Below are positions 16,354 to 25,408 of a DNA stretch of 64,000 bases, in pieces. Under the pieces are notes generated by a model. It had not been told where the DNA came from. It ran no database searches and was given only the letters and a program-made list of their open reading frames with translations. How positions within the stretch are numbered: position 1 is the first letter of the stretch; each line of letters begins with the position of its first letter. The stretch covers positions 1 through 64,000 of the forward strand of contig CAZIDL010000001.1 in assembly GCA_964537825.1 (NCBI GenBank). Reading direction: 5' to 3'. Made by a program: the position numbers and the translations under genes. The stretch comes from CAZIDL01 sp964537825 (GTDB taxonomy: Bacteria > Bacteroidota > Bacteroidia > Flavobacteriales_D > CAYVSK01).

Positions 16354-17229
16354 TCAGAACAATTTCTCGGGTTTGAGGCGAAGGTACTTCTTTACGGCCA
16401 GCCAAGTCGATATCCAGGATATCAACAAACCTAGGGCAACAACGATCCCGAAAAGCATGGCGAAACTGCGAACATCCTGTATCTCGAAAAAGGCCGGGAA
16501 CTGTTTCTGTACAAGGTAGATCACGCCGACGATCAAAAGGATGGCTATGAAAGAAGCATAAAGCCCCTGTAAGAGCCCTTTGATGATAAAGGGTCTTTGG
16601 ATAAAGCTCCGCGTGGCCCCCACGAGCTGCATGCTCCGTATAAGGAACCGTTTCGAATAGATCGATAGGCGGATGGTGTTGTTGATCAAAGCGATGGCCA
16701 CCACCATCAGCAAGATGCTGAATCCGAGCATCACGACCGTGATCTTCTCCACGTTCCGGTTCACCTCTCTGATCAGGTCGGGGGGGTAGGCCACTTCCTT
16801 TACGTTCGGGTTTTGAAGGAGTTCATCCTCGATCCAGGCGATGCTGTCGGGTTGGGCATAGCGGGCTTTCAGGTCCAGGTCGATGGATGGAGGGAGCGGG
16901 TTGTATCCGAGAAATTCCACGAAATCCTCCCCCAAGTCCTTCCGGAGCGTCTTGGCCGCCTCTTTTTTGGAGATATAACGGGTGGCTCGGGTGAACGCTT
17001 TTGCATCGAGGATCTTTTTGAGCTTGATGATGTCGACCTCCCGGGTGTTCTCCTTAAGGTAGACCTGGAAGCGGATGTTCTCCTTGACGTAAGTGGAAAG
17101 CTTTTGGGAGTTGATCAGGATCAGGGAGAGACAACCCAGCATGAAGAGCACGAGCGACATGCTCACTACGGTGGAGATCGAGGAAGAAGCGACGCGGCGT
17201 TTAGCGGTCTTGTCGACGGAACTGGCCAT
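16354..17229 (-). CDS. ftsX: Cell division protein FtsX
   Basis: The permease-like partner of the ATPase FtsE, which activates septal peptidoglycan hydrolases. The 291-residue protein has an N-terminal helix (MSLVLFMLGCLSLILI), a periplasmic domain of about 120 residues and three further helices, the FtsX topology. The motif ALINNTIRLSIYSKRFLI is the conserved cytoplasmic coupling region. No ftsE gene is adjacent. The M23 peptidase at 25.4-26.7 kb is the kind of enzyme such systems control, but there is no direct linkage. Confidence 0.93.
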   Translation of the reverse strand: MASSVDKTAKRRVASSSISTVVSMSLVLFMLGCLSLILINSQKLSTYVKENIRFQVYLKENTREVDIIKLKKILDAKAFTRATRYISKKEAAKTLRKDLGEDFVEFLGYNPLPPSIDLDLKARYAQPDSIAWIEDELLQNPNVKEVAYPPDLIREVNRNVEKITVVMLGFSILLMVVAIALINNTIRLSIYSKRFLIRSMQLVGATRSFIQRPFIIKGLLQGLYASFIAILLIVGVIYLVQKQFPAFFEIQDVRSFAMLFGIVVALGLLISWISTWLAVKKYLRLKPEKLF

Positions 17230-17312
17230 TCGAAGATCTACCCTTCAGGAACGGCCGAAGTTATGAAAAAACGTAGGGGGGCTCCCTTTCCCCTTTCTTG
17301 TGGGGAATTCCT

Positions 17313-17320
17313 TAAATTCG
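17313..17320 (+). promoter_or_regulatory. -7 promoter element TAAATTCG of leuS
   Basis: A TAnnTTyG match 24 nt upstream of the leuS ATG at 17345. It lies downstream of the other possible start at 17300, which excludes that start. Confidence 0.5.
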
Positions 17321-17344
17321 GACCCCTTACGTAAGCTGGGTGGC

Positions 17345-20179
17345 ATGAGCTACGATTTCCCTTCGATCGAAAAAAAGTGGCGGGAGCGCTGGAAAGAGGA
17401 GAACGCTTACCGGGTTGTTGAAGATCCGGAACGGGAAAAGTTCTACGTGCTCGACATGTTCCCTTATCCTTCGGGAGCTGGTCTTCACGTCGGGCATCCG
17501 CTCGGCTACATCGCCTCCGACATCTATGCCCGCTTCAAAAGGGCTGAAGGTTACAATGTGCTTCACCCGATGGGCTATGATTCCTTCGGCCTTCCGGCTG
17601 AACAATACGCCATCCAAACGGGGCAGCATCCGGCGAAGACCACGGAGGAAAATGTCCAGAAATATCGCGAGCAGCTTGATAAGATAGGTTTTTCCTTCGA
17701 TTGGTCCCGACAGGTGAGGACTTCAGACCCCGATTACTACAAGTGGACGCAGTGGATCTTCAAACAGTTCTTCGCTTCCTGGTACGACAAGAAGAAGGAT
17801 CGAGCAGCGCCGATCGAGGACTTGATCAAAGCTTTCGAAGAGGGAGGCAGCGATGTTGTGGAAGCCGTTCACGATCCGCACGAGCCTTTTACGGCCGAGG
17901 AATGGAAGGCCATGAGCGAGACCCGGCAACATGAGGTCCTGCTTCATTACCGGCTCGCTTACCTTTCGGATCAATGGGTCAATTGGTGTCCTGCGCTCGG
18001 GACCGTTTTGGCGAACGAAGAAGTGCAGGAGGGGGTTTCTGAAAGAGGGGGGCATCCGGTGGAACGGAAACTGATGAAGCAGTGGTCCCTCCGGATAACC
18101 GCTTATGCTGAACGCCTCCTCGAAGGATTGGACCGGGTTGAATGGCCGGATGCGCTGAAGGAGCAACAGCGCAACTGGATCGGTCGTTCGGAAGGGGCCC
18201 GGATCCGATTTCCCGTCCAGGGATCGGAGCGCGAACTGGAAGTCTTCACTACCCGACCGGATACGGTCTTCGGCGTCACCTTCATGGTCCTGGCGCCGGA
18301 GCACGAGTGGGCCGTGGAATTGGCCAGCCGAACGCAGCGGAAGGAAGTGGAATCATGTGTGGAAGAAGCATGTCGGAGAAGCGAACGGGAACGTCAGATG
18401 GAGGGAGGAGCACCGCGGGGCGTCTTTACCGGAGCTTACGCCGTGCATCCTTTTACCGAGGAAGCGTTGCCTATCTACATCGGGGATTACGTGCTCGCTT
18501 CATACGGCAGCGGGGCGGTCATGGCCGTTCCCGGGAGCGATGAGCGCGACCTTCGCTTTGCGGAACACTTCGAATTGCCCGTGCGCCCCGTTATCGAAGG
18601 GAGCGATCGGGAGAATGAAGGGGCCAACGATGATCCGGAAGGGATCTTGATGAACTCGGATTTCCTCGATGGGATGAAGGTACCCGATGCGATCCGTGCG
18701 GTCTGCGATCGGCTGGAATCTGAAGGGAAAGGGCAGAGCGAGATCAATTACCGGCTGCGCGATGCCATCTTCAGCCGCCAGCGCTATTGGGGAGAGCCTT
18801 TTCCGATCTATTATGTTGAGGACGAAGAGGGCAATGAAACGCCCTATCCACTCCCTGACGAGGAACTTCCGCTCGAACTCCCTGAGGTGGATGAGTTCAA
18901 ACCGACCCCTGACGGCAAACCGCCCCTGGCAAGGGCAAAGGATTGGAAAACCGCGGAAGGTCATCGATTGGAGTACAATACGATGCCTGGTTGGGCGGGC
19001 TCCTCATGGTACTTCCTGCGCTACATGGACCCCCATAACGAGGAAGCGTTCGTAGGCCGGGATAAGGTTGAGCATTGGGGGCAGGTGGATCTCTATATCG
19101 GGGGGTCTGAACATGCCACGGGTCATCTACTCTACGCCCGATTCTGGACCAAGTTCTTCTACGACCGTGGCTGGATTCCCTTCGATGAGCCTTTCCGCAA
19201 GCTGCTCAATCAAGGGATGATCACGGGGACCTCCTATCGGGTATACGTGAACGATGCCCATCGAATGGCGGTGTCCGCTGGAATCGTCGATAGGGGCAAA
19301 AAGGTGAACGGAAAAGATCCCTTGCAAGAGCAGGGCATTAGCAGGGATGAGCTCCGTCAGACCTTTGCTCACATCGATCTGGTTTCGCAGGAGGATCAGC
19401 TCGACGTGGAAGGATTTCTCGATTGGTGCCCGGACTATCGGAACTACCGGTTCATCGAAGAGGAGGACGGGACCTTCCTTTGCCACACTGAGACCGATAA
19501 GATGAGCAAATCCCGCTTCAACGTGGTCAATCCGGATGAGCTCATCGAGCGTTTTGGAGCCGATACCCTTCGTCTCTATGAGATGTTCCTCGGTCCGATC
19601 GACCAGCCCAAACCTTGGGACACAAAGGGAATAGAAGGCTCTCATCGTTTTCTTAATCGCTTCTGGGGATTATTCCAGGATGGTGAGAATTGGCTCGTTA
19701 CGGATGAAGGGGCCAATGATGAAGCTCGCAAGATCCTGAACCGTTGCATTGATGCAGTGCGTCAGGATCTGGAACGCTACTCCTTCAATACTGTCGTCAG
19801 CCATTTCATGAAAGCTTGTAATGAGCTGCGCTCCATGGATTGTCACGAACGGGAGATCCTGGAGCCTTTCGTGCAACTTATCGCTCCCTTCGCTCCCCAT
19901 CTCGGCGAAGAACTATGGGAGCGACTGGGGAATGCGGGTTCGGTCATGGATGCCCCTTATCCGGTGGCTGATGCGACCTACCTCCAAGAGGAGGCTGTTA
20001 CTTATCCGGTGTCTTTCAATGGAAAGACCCGTTTTACGATCGAATTGCCAACGGACCTTTCTAAAGAAGAGATCGAGAAGGAAGTATTGGCCTCCGAGCA
20101 GACTGCCCATTACCTTAAAGGGCAAGAGCCTAAGAAGGTGATCGTCGTTCCGAACAAGATCGTGAACGTGGTGGTATAA
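17345..20179 (+). CDS. leuS: Leucine--tRNA ligase
   Basis: A class I aminoacyl-tRNA synthetase charging tRNA-Leu. The 944-residue protein has the HIGH equivalent in MFPYPSGAGLHVGHPLGY near residue 47 and KMSKS in TDKMSKSRFNVVNP near 720. The CP1 editing domain in the middle has TTRPDTVFG and the VMAVPGSDERD motif, and a C-terminal domain ends in VPNKIVNVVV. The start MSYDFPSIEKKW at 17345 agrees with relatives and lies downstream of the promoter element. It ends 3 nt before a perfect palindromic terminator. Confidence 0.97.
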   Translation: MSYDFPSIEKKWRERWKEENAYRVVEDPEREKFYVLDMFPYPSGAGLHVGHPLGYIASDIYARFKRAEGYNVLHPMGYDSFGLPAEQYAIQTGQHPAKTTEENVQKYREQLDKIGFSFDWSRQVRTSDPDYYKWTQWIFKQFFASWYDKKKDRAAPIEDLIKAFEEGGSDVVEAVHDPHEPFTAEEWKAMSETRQHEVLLHYRLAYLSDQWVNWCPALGTVLANEEVQEGVSERGGHPVERKLMKQWSLRITAYAERLLEGLDRVEWPDALKEQQRNWIGRSEGARIRFPVQGSERELEVFTTRPDTVFGVTFMVLAPEHEWAVELASRTQRKEVESCVEEACRRSERERQMEGGAPRGVFTGAYAVHPFTEEALPIYIGDYVLASYGSGAVMAVPGSDERDLRFAEHFELPVRPVIEGSDRENEGANDDPEGILMNSDFLDGMKVPDAIRAVCDRLESEGKGQSEINYRLRDAIFSRQRYWGEPFPIYYVEDEEGNETPYPLPDEELPLELPEVDEFKPTPDGKPPLARAKDWKTAEGHRLEYNTMPGWAGSSWYFLRYMDPHNEEAFVGRDKVEHWGQVDLYIGGSEHATGHLLYARFWTKFFYDRGWIPFDEPFRKLLNQGMITGTSYRVYVNDAHRMAVSAGIVDRGKKVNGKDPLQEQGISRDELRQTFAHIDLVSQEDQLDVEGFLDWCPDYRNYRFIEEEDGTFLCHTETDKMSKSRFNVVNPDELIERFGADTLRLYEMFLGPIDQPKPWDTKGIEGSHRFLNRFWGLFQDGENWLVTDEGANDEARKILNRCIDAVRQDLERYSFNTVVSHFMKACNELRSMDCHEREILEPFVQLIAPFAPHLGEELWERLGNAGSVMDAPYPVADATYLQEEAVTYPVSFNGKTRFTIELPTDLSKEEIEKEVLASEQTAHYLKGQEPKKVIVVPNKIVNVVV

Positions 20180-20182
20180 AAA

Positions 20183-20218
20183 AAGACCTGACAGGTTTTT
20201 TAAAACCTGTCAGGTCTT
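20183..20218. terminator. Perfect 17-bp inverted repeat, bidirectional terminator
   Basis: The left arm 20183-20199 and right arm 20202-20218 are exact reverse complements around a two-base centre. The sequence is AAGACCTGACAGG, a T-run, then an A-run and CCTGTCAGGTCTT. It lies between the convergent leuS and TonB receptor genes, so it can stop both. I recall the same GACCTGACAGGTTTT-type palindrome as a dispersed element between genes in many Bacteroidota; that is memory, not a search. Confidence 0.85.
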
Positions 20219-20239
20219 CTCTTCTGGAAGGGCACCTCC

Positions 20240-22636
20240 TTAGAATATCCCCCGCAGCGAAACGATGAAGTTCCTCCCCGGAGCTGCAATGCCAGATGAA
20301 TAAGGCCGATAGCGCTCGTCCAGAATGTTCTCCACCCCTGCGCCCATCCTCAGAAATTCCAGGGGTTTGTAGGAAGCTTTGAAGTTCAGGGTGTACCAAC
20401 CCGGCGAATAGGGCTTTCCATTTGAGTTCAAGGCATAGAGGTGAGGCTTCCCTTTTTCAGAAGGAGCAAGGTCCGCATGGGGGATCTTCAGGTTCCAATC
20501 CGCATAGAACTGCGCCTTGAAGCCCCTATGGTCCCAGCTCAACCGGGCTTTTCCGAAAGGTGGAGCTACGTGGCGGATCGATCTTCCGTCCGAGGTCTCC
20601 CCGAAGGTGTGATTGTAATGGCCCTCGAACCTGAACCCGCCACCGAGTGCTGCTTCCAATGAGGCCTGGATCCCATAGACCGTAGCGCTTCCCACGTTCT
20701 TAGTGGCCTGTACGTTGCTAAGGACCCCGTCGTACACGATCGAATCCCGGCCTTGGTACTGGAATTCCCTACGGACCATAGCGTTTCTCAGCAAGGTGTA
20801 AAAACCGGTAAGATCCACTTTCAGGATCTTCCCGAAACGCTTAGCGATCCCTAGGTCCACATTGTAAGCCCTTTCGGAACCCAGGTCCGAATTCGGGACC
20901 ACCACACTGCCCGGTTCGGAATCGAAGACCTTGGCGGCATCGTCGATGTTAGGCGCCCGAAAGCCTGAAGAACCGTTGAGCCGGAGGGTCCACTTTTCTG
21001 TAGGTCGGTAGATGAACCCGATCTGGCCAGTGGGTGAACCGGTGTTGATATCGATGTCCTGGAAAGGGAACGGATAGAAACCCGTATCGAGGCTCGCATT
21101 CAGGATCACCCGGTCATAGCGGGCACCCAGGTTGAGCGTTAGCTTTTCCCCAAAGTCGTGCTCGAGCTGAGCAAAGGCTCCGTAAGAACTCCAGGTGGAA
21201 CCATCGGGGTAACGGGTCCCGATGGGGTTCTCACTTCCCGTCTCGATGTTCTCCGTCCAGGCTTTCGAGTTCACCCTGTTCCGGATCAGGTCCACGCCGT
21301 AAAGCAGTCGGGTGTTCTTTCCCAGCGCCTTCTTCAGGTCAAGGTTGATGCCTCCCCAGGCGACATTTTCCACGCGATGACGGAGCAGATCCCTTCCAAA
21401 AGCCCTGTCGTGGCGGCTCTCTTCCCAGGTCTGATAGTAAGCGGTCATCTTGATCTCGTCGAACAGCGCATTGCTGGTCTGATAGGCTGCTTTCAATTGG
21501 TTCATGCTCCATATCTGGGGACCGTAATACCACTCAGCGTTCCGGAACTGCCCGTCCGCCTTCCGTTCTGTGAGGCGATCGTAACGAGGGATGTTGGAAC
21601 TCTCCGAATAGTGAAGTCCGTAGGTGATGGAAAGCGAGTCCGTGGGTTCGTAGCTTATCTTCTGCATCAGGTTGTACTGATCGTAGCCCGTGGGCTTTTG
21701 AACCCGGGGTTCCGTATTGTTTATCGTGGTGTCACGCCCCTCTACGCGGATCACGCGTTCCTCCCGGAGGTACTCGGAAGGACCCGTGGATCCCATCTTT
21801 TGATCCCCGAAGCGGCTGTACGTGAAACTGGTCACCGAACCCCACTTTTTGCTCCCGAGCTTTACATCCAGGTGGCCGGTGTATTCGTTATTGGCTGTAG
21901 AATATCGGGTCATTGCGTTCCCTCTGACGATGAGGCTGTCCCCTTGCGAAAGTTCAGGTTCAAGGGTCCGGAACGCCATCACTCCCCCTATCGCGTCGCT
22001 TCCATAGACCATGGATCCCGGACCGAAGACGACTTCACTGCTCTCGATGGCATTGGGGTCAAGGCTTATCACGTTTTGGAGATTCCCGCCGCGGAAGATA
22101 GCGTTGTTCATCCGGACCCCGTCCACGACCAACAGCACCCGATTTGTAGCAAAGCCTCTTATCATGGGGCTTCCGCCTCCGAGCTGGCTTTTCTGGATAA
22201 AGACCTCTCCCGAGGTGCCCAGCGCATCCGCTGAAGTCTGGGGTTCCTGGAAACGGATATCCTCCCGCTCGATCCGGGCTAAACGCTCGGGGATCTTCTT
22301 GGAGCTTTCTTCCCATTGGCTGGCAGATATCACCACTTCTTTGGTAGCAAAGGGCTCGGGAACGAATTCGACATTCCCCTTTTTCTTCACTTCTGGATAA
22401 GGAAGGCTTAAGTCCTCGTAGCCGATGAGCTGGAAATGAAGACTGTCCTTTTCCGAAAAGCCCTTCAGGTTGAAGGTTCCCTTGGGGCCTGTGAGTTCGG
22501 AGTGTCCGGATCTGCTCCCGTACACGCTTACGTTCGGGACCGGCTCCTTTTGCTCGGGGTCTAGGACCCGTACTTTCTGAGCCTTGAGCATGAAGGGGGT
22601 GAGTAAAAGCCCTAGCATGATCGGTAGCGTTCGCAT
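20240..22636 (-). CDS. TonB-dependent receptor, heme/iron type
   Basis: An outer-membrane active transporter of 798 residues. A signal peptide ends at LLLTPFMLKAQ near residue 20. A short carboxypeptidase-like beta-sandwich follows (about 20-90), then the plug (RGFATNRVLLVVDGVRMNN near 150) and a 22-strand-type barrel ending in Phe (NFIVSLRGIF). FRAP near residue 580 and a NPNL-like VPNSDL box resemble the hemoglobin/transferrin receptor group, so heme or iron is the best guess; the usual His between these boxes is absent. It starts at ATG 22636 just before the signal peptide; the earlier in-frame ATGs lie in the leader. Confidence 0.88.
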   Translation of the reverse strand: MRTLPIMLGLLLTPFMLKAQKVRVLDPEQKEPVPNVSVYGSRSGHSELTGPKGTFNLKGFSEKDSLHFQLIGYEDLSLPYPEVKKKGNVEFVPEPFATKEVVISASQWEESSKKIPERLARIEREDIRFQEPQTSADALGTSGEVFIQKSQLGGGSPMIRGFATNRVLLVVDGVRMNNAIFRGGNLQNVISLDPNAIESSEVVFGPGSMVYGSDAIGGVMAFRTLEPELSQGDSLIVRGNAMTRYSTANNEYTGHLDVKLGSKKWGSVTSFTYSRFGDQKMGSTGPSEYLREERVIRVEGRDTTINNTEPRVQKPTGYDQYNLMQKISYEPTDSLSITYGLHYSESSNIPRYDRLTERKADGQFRNAEWYYGPQIWSMNQLKAAYQTSNALFDEIKMTAYYQTWEESRHDRAFGRDLLRHRVENVAWGGINLDLKKALGKNTRLLYGVDLIRNRVNSKAWTENIETGSENPIGTRYPDGSTWSSYGAFAQLEHDFGEKLTLNLGARYDRVILNASLDTGFYPFPFQDIDINTGSPTGQIGFIYRPTEKWTLRLNGSSGFRAPNIDDAAKVFDSEPGSVVVPNSDLGSERAYNVDLGIAKRFGKILKVDLTGFYTLLRNAMVRREFQYQGRDSIVYDGVLSNVQATKNVGSATVYGIQASLEAALGGGFRFEGHYNHTFGETSDGRSIRHVAPPFGKARLSWDHRGFKAQFYADWNLKIPHADLAPSEKGKPHLYALNSNGKPYSPGWYTLNFKASYKPLEFLRMGAGVENILDERYRPYSSGIAAPGRNFIVSLRGIF

Positions 22637-22873
22637 CGCTCGTTCTTTTTGATAAAAAACTTGGAGGGGGCGGGATCCCCGGATCTGTTCCATCGAAGCC
22701 AATGATGGCATCATTCCCCCTGATGGAGGTGAAAGGACATCAAGGCCGAAGGCTGACCTCCTTTTAGAACGGAGGAATAGAAGCTAGGACCAGAGGCCGC
22801 GCACCCGTTCTCTTCGTTGAGCGTCCGACTCCAGGGGGCTGGACGCAGGAAGGTCTCTCGAAGGAGCGAGCGA
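22637..22873 (-). promoter_or_regulatory. 237-nt leader / control region of the TonB receptor
   Basis: A non-coding stretch between the upstream small gene and the receptor. It holds a 7-1-7 dyad at 22701-22715, a GCGTCC/GGACGC hairpin near 22821-22846, and other GC-rich inverted repeats. No known riboswitch consensus (cobalamin box, TPP box) was recognised. The length and the dyad suggest regulated expression. Confidence 0.4.
22701..22715. promoter_or_regulatory. Candidate 7-1-7 operator AATGATG-N-CATCATT
   Basis: A perfect 7-bp dyad with a one-base centre, 72 nt upstream of the TonB receptor ATG. Its geometry equals that of a Fur-family box. A -7-like TGGCTTCG overlaps its downstream edge on the minus strand. 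Fur or a related metal regulator is an inference from symmetry and from the receptor type. Confidence 0.35.
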
Positions 22874-23398
22874 TCAGCAAGGTGGGGGCACCGGAACCCT
22901 GAGGAAGGCCTCTTGGTGCATATCCGAAGCGTAGCTGCTTCTGAGCAATTTGCAGGTTCTAGGGATGTGGAAGAAGGATGCCCGGCTTTTCAGGTATTTG
23001 AAGGAGAACGAACGGAATCCTCGCTTTTCTTTTTCATCTTGCTCGCCTTGGGAAGAACCTTTTCTTAATGCTTCGTTCCGCGATCTAATGCTCGTTTCCT
23101 CGCGGTCTTTATAGACGGTCAGCACGATGCGACCCTTTTCTCGTTCTGCGGCCACGACATCGTACATCATCCCATGGAGCTGGAACTCGTTCTTTTCCTT
23201 CCAATCGAGTTCGTGACGGATCTCTCGTTCGGTGAAGGAAAGTTCCAAAAGCTCCCCTTTCTCCCCTTCCTCGTCTTCTTTCAAGGACTCCTCTACTTCT
23301 TCCTGGTGCAGCTCGAGGGAGATCCGGGTCAGAGGCAGCAATAGCATGGCCTGAAAGAACAGGAGAAGCAGGAGGATGATGGATAGCGAGCTGCGCAT
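22874..23398 (-). CDS. Small membrane-anchored protein upstream of the TonB receptor
   Basis: A 174-residue protein with one N-terminal hydrophobic segment (SIILLLLLFFQAMLLLPL) and a very charged, Glu/Lys-rich remainder. A central stretch (HELDWKEKNEFQLHGMMYDV) recalls small unnamed proteins that precede metal- or heme-type TonB receptors in flavobacteria, in which a strand ends in G-x-M-Y-D. The start at 23398 is fixed by a TATATTTG element 8 nt upstream; the frame is open a further 119 codons but this is upstream of the promoter and overlaps the divergent gene. Function unknown; an accessory role for the receptor is inferred. Confidence 0.65.
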   Translation of the reverse strand: MRSSLSIILLLLLFFQAMLLLPLTRISLELHQEEVEESLKEDEEGEKGELLELSFTEREIRHELDWKEKNEFQLHGMMYDVVAAEREKGRIVLTVYKDREETSIRSRNEALRKGSSQGEQDEKEKRGFRSFSFKYLKSRASFFHIPRTCKLLRSSYASDMHQEAFLRVPVPPPC

Positions 23399-23406
23399 GA
23401 ACCGGT

Positions 23407-23414
23407 CAAATATA
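23407..23414 (-). promoter_or_regulatory. -7 promoter element TATATTTG with -33 TTG
   Basis: An exact minus-strand TAnnTTTG, 8 nt before ATG 23398. A TTG at 23435-23437 lies 20 nt further upstream, the spacing expected for the Bacteroidota -33 element. It decides the start of the 174-residue gene. Confidence 0.6.
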
Positions 23415-23506
23415 GGTTGCTGATAAGGGGCTTTCAAAAAGGGGCCTTGGTGAAAGGTGAAAATAGGGGACGAATTCGGAACGTTATTTGATAGAAAGCT
23501 GCTGCT

Positions 23507-24358
23507 ATGCGAAGCATGAAGACCGTTCTCCTTCTCCTTTTCACCTTTTCCTCCTTTTATCCCGTTAGAGGTCAGGGTTCTGCCGGCCAGGATCATAAAA
23601 AGGGGGAGGATGTGCTTCGCAGCATCGAACATGATGCTTTTAAAGCGGGGGAGGTCCTTAAGTACAGGGTCCGTTATGGTTGGGTCCACGCTGGTGAGGC
23701 TGTTGTTAAAGTGAAGGAGACCGACAAGAAGGTCCGTGGACGTGAGCTCCTTCACATGGTCGGAAAAGGGCGTTCAAAAGGGTCCTTTAATTGGTTCTAC
23801 AAGGTGCGCGACCGTTATGAGACCTATATCGACAAGAAAGGCGTATTCCCGTGGATCTTCATCCGGCGGGTCAACGAGGATGGTTACATCATCGAGCAAG
23901 ACTATACCTTCTTTCAGAAAAAGAACAAGGTGGAGGCGGAGCATCGGGGGACCAGCATCGACGGCGTCAAGAAGGGGACCTATGATACTCCGGATGCGGT
24001 GCAGGACATCTTCTCTTCTTTTTATTTTGCCCGTACGTTGGACTTTTCCAAAGCAGAACCTGGCCAGACCTACGAGATCACCTGTTTTTTGGACGAAAAG
24101 CTCTATCCTTTCGAGATCAAATACCTGGGGCGGGACACGGTTGAGACCAAATACGGACGATTCAGTACCTACCGTTTCTGTCCGGTCGTCCAAGAAGGAC
24201 GCATATTCAAGGACGACGACGACCTGCAGGTCTGGGTGACGGATGATGGCAATAATGTTCCGGTGATGGCCAAGGCGAAGATCATCGTGGGGTCCATCAG
24301 GATGGAACTGAAGCACTGGGAAGGCTTGGCCAACCCGATCGCGCGCCTTGACGGGTAG
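23507..24358 (+). CDS. DUF3108 domain-containing exported protein
   Basis: A 283-residue protein with a signal peptide (VLLLLFTFSSFYPVRGQG) and the DUF3108 fold of about 240 residues. Typical signatures are FKAGEVLKYRVRYGWVHAG near residue 46, FYKVRDRYETYID near 95 and the YPFEIKYLGRDTVETKYG strand near 200. The family is periplasmic or outer-membrane-associated and beta-rich; its function is not established as far as I know. It stands alone between divergent and downstream genes. Confidence 0.85.
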   Translation: MRSMKTVLLLLFTFSSFYPVRGQGSAGQDHKKGEDVLRSIEHDAFKAGEVLKYRVRYGWVHAGEAVVKVKETDKKVRGRELLHMVGKGRSKGSFNWFYKVRDRYETYIDKKGVFPWIFIRRVNEDGYIIEQDYTFFQKKNKVEAEHRGTSIDGVKKGTYDTPDAVQDIFSSFYFARTLDFSKAEPGQTYEITCFLDEKLYPFEIKYLGRDTVETKYGRFSTYRFCPVVQEGRIFKDDDDLQVWVTDDGNNVPVMAKAKIIVGSIRMELKHWEGLANPIARLDG

Positions 24359-24399
24359 AGGTTCAGCTCATTCCCTGCTCAGAATGATGCCGCTTTCCT

Positions 24400-24407
24400 T
24401 AATTTCG
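24400..24407 (+). promoter_or_regulatory. -7 promoter element TAATTTCG of the dioxygenase gene
   Basis: A TAnnTTyG match 20 nt upstream of ATG 24428. Confidence 0.45.
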
Positions 24408-24427
24408 CCCCCTGAGCGTAACCCCCT

Positions 24428-25408
24428 ATGAGCGAACTGGACCCTGGGATCCGTCAGCGGATCGAGGCCCTTGAGGAAAAGTACCGTGCAGCCGGCCAGG
24501 ATCTGAGCTCCTATCTTGATGGCTTGCTGCATGCCGACTACATCAAGTATTGGGATTATATCAATCTTGATACGCTCCTTACGCTCCAACAGCCGAAGAC
24601 GCGTCTCCCCGATGAACAGGTCTTCATCATTTACCACCAGATCACGGAGCTTTATTTCAAGCTCTGCCTTCACGAGATCCGTCAGCTGACCGATGCTGAA
24701 GCCTGGAGCCGTGATCTTTTGCTGAAGCACGTTAGGCGTTTGAACAGGTACATCAAAGCCCTCGTCCATTCATTCGATATCATGGTCGATGGGATGGACA
24801 AGGAGCAGTTCATGAAATTCCGGATGACGCTCCTTCCCGCGAGCGGTTTCCAAAGTGCTCAGTATCGCTTCATCGAGATGGCCTGTACCGACATTTCTCG
24901 CTTGGTAAAGGAGATGGGGGAGGAAGAAGTGGGGAGGGCTTTTGAAGAAGGGAACGAGGAGCAGGTCCTCGATAAACTCTACTGGAAAGAAGGTGCAACA
25001 GAGTTGGCCACAGGGGAGAAAACGCTCACACTCCGGGAATTCGAGGACAAATACGAGCGTGCCTTTAAGGAGTTCGCTCATGAATTCCGGACCAAGAACC
25101 TCCGGCGCGTTCTAAATGGTCTCGATGAAGCTGAGCAAAAGGATGAACGGGTCTCAGCGACCCTGAGAGAACTCGATCTTCTCTTCAATGTCGAATGGGC
25201 GCTGGCCCATTACCGATCGGCCGTGCGTTATCTGCAGCAGGATCCCGGGGATATCGCAGCTACGGGGGGTACGAATTGGCAGGAGTACCTTCCGCCCCGC
25301 TTTCAGAGGATTATATTCTTCCCGGAACTATGGACGGAAAAGGAGATCGAAGAATGGGGAAAGGATTGGGTGCGCCGTGAAGTCTTTGGAGAAGATGATG
25401 ATGACTAG
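24428..25408 (+). CDS. Tryptophan 2,3-dioxygenase
   Basis: A heme enzyme that opens the indole ring of tryptophan to give N-formylkynurenine, the first step of the kynurenine route. The 326-residue protein has the substrate-side His in IYHQITELYFK near residue 75, the Arg/Ser motif FRMTLLPASGFQSAQYR near 138, and the heme-ligand His region AHYRSAVRYL near 260 followed by TGGTNWQEYLPP. No kynureninase or kynurenine monooxygenase gene is in the window. The 3' end overlaps the M23 peptidase start by up to 14 nt. Confidence 0.9.
   Translation: MSELDPGIRQRIEALEEKYRAAGQDLSSYLDGLLHADYIKYWDYINLDTLLTLQQPKTRLPDEQVFIIYHQITELYFKLCLHEIRQLTDAEAWSRDLLLKHVRRLNRYIKALVHSFDIMVDGMDKEQFMKFRMTLLPASGFQSAQYRFIEMACTDISRLVKEMGEEEVGRAFEEGNEEQVLDKLYWKEGATELATGEKTLTLREFEDKYERAFKEFAHEFRTKNLRRVLNGLDEAEQKDERVSATLRELDLLFNVEWALAHYRSAVRYLQQDPGDIAATGGTNWQEYLPPRFQRIIFFPELWTEKEIEEWGKDWVRREVFGEDDDD

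Noticed and set aside
21158..22234. A 358-codon plus-strand open frame opposite the first TonB receptor
   Set aside because: The minus-strand receptor is complete and has clear plug and barrel motifs; the opposite frame has none.
22715..22873. A cobalamin, TPP or other known riboswitch in the TonB receptor leader
   Set aside because: Hairpins are present, but none of the conserved boxes of those families could be found.
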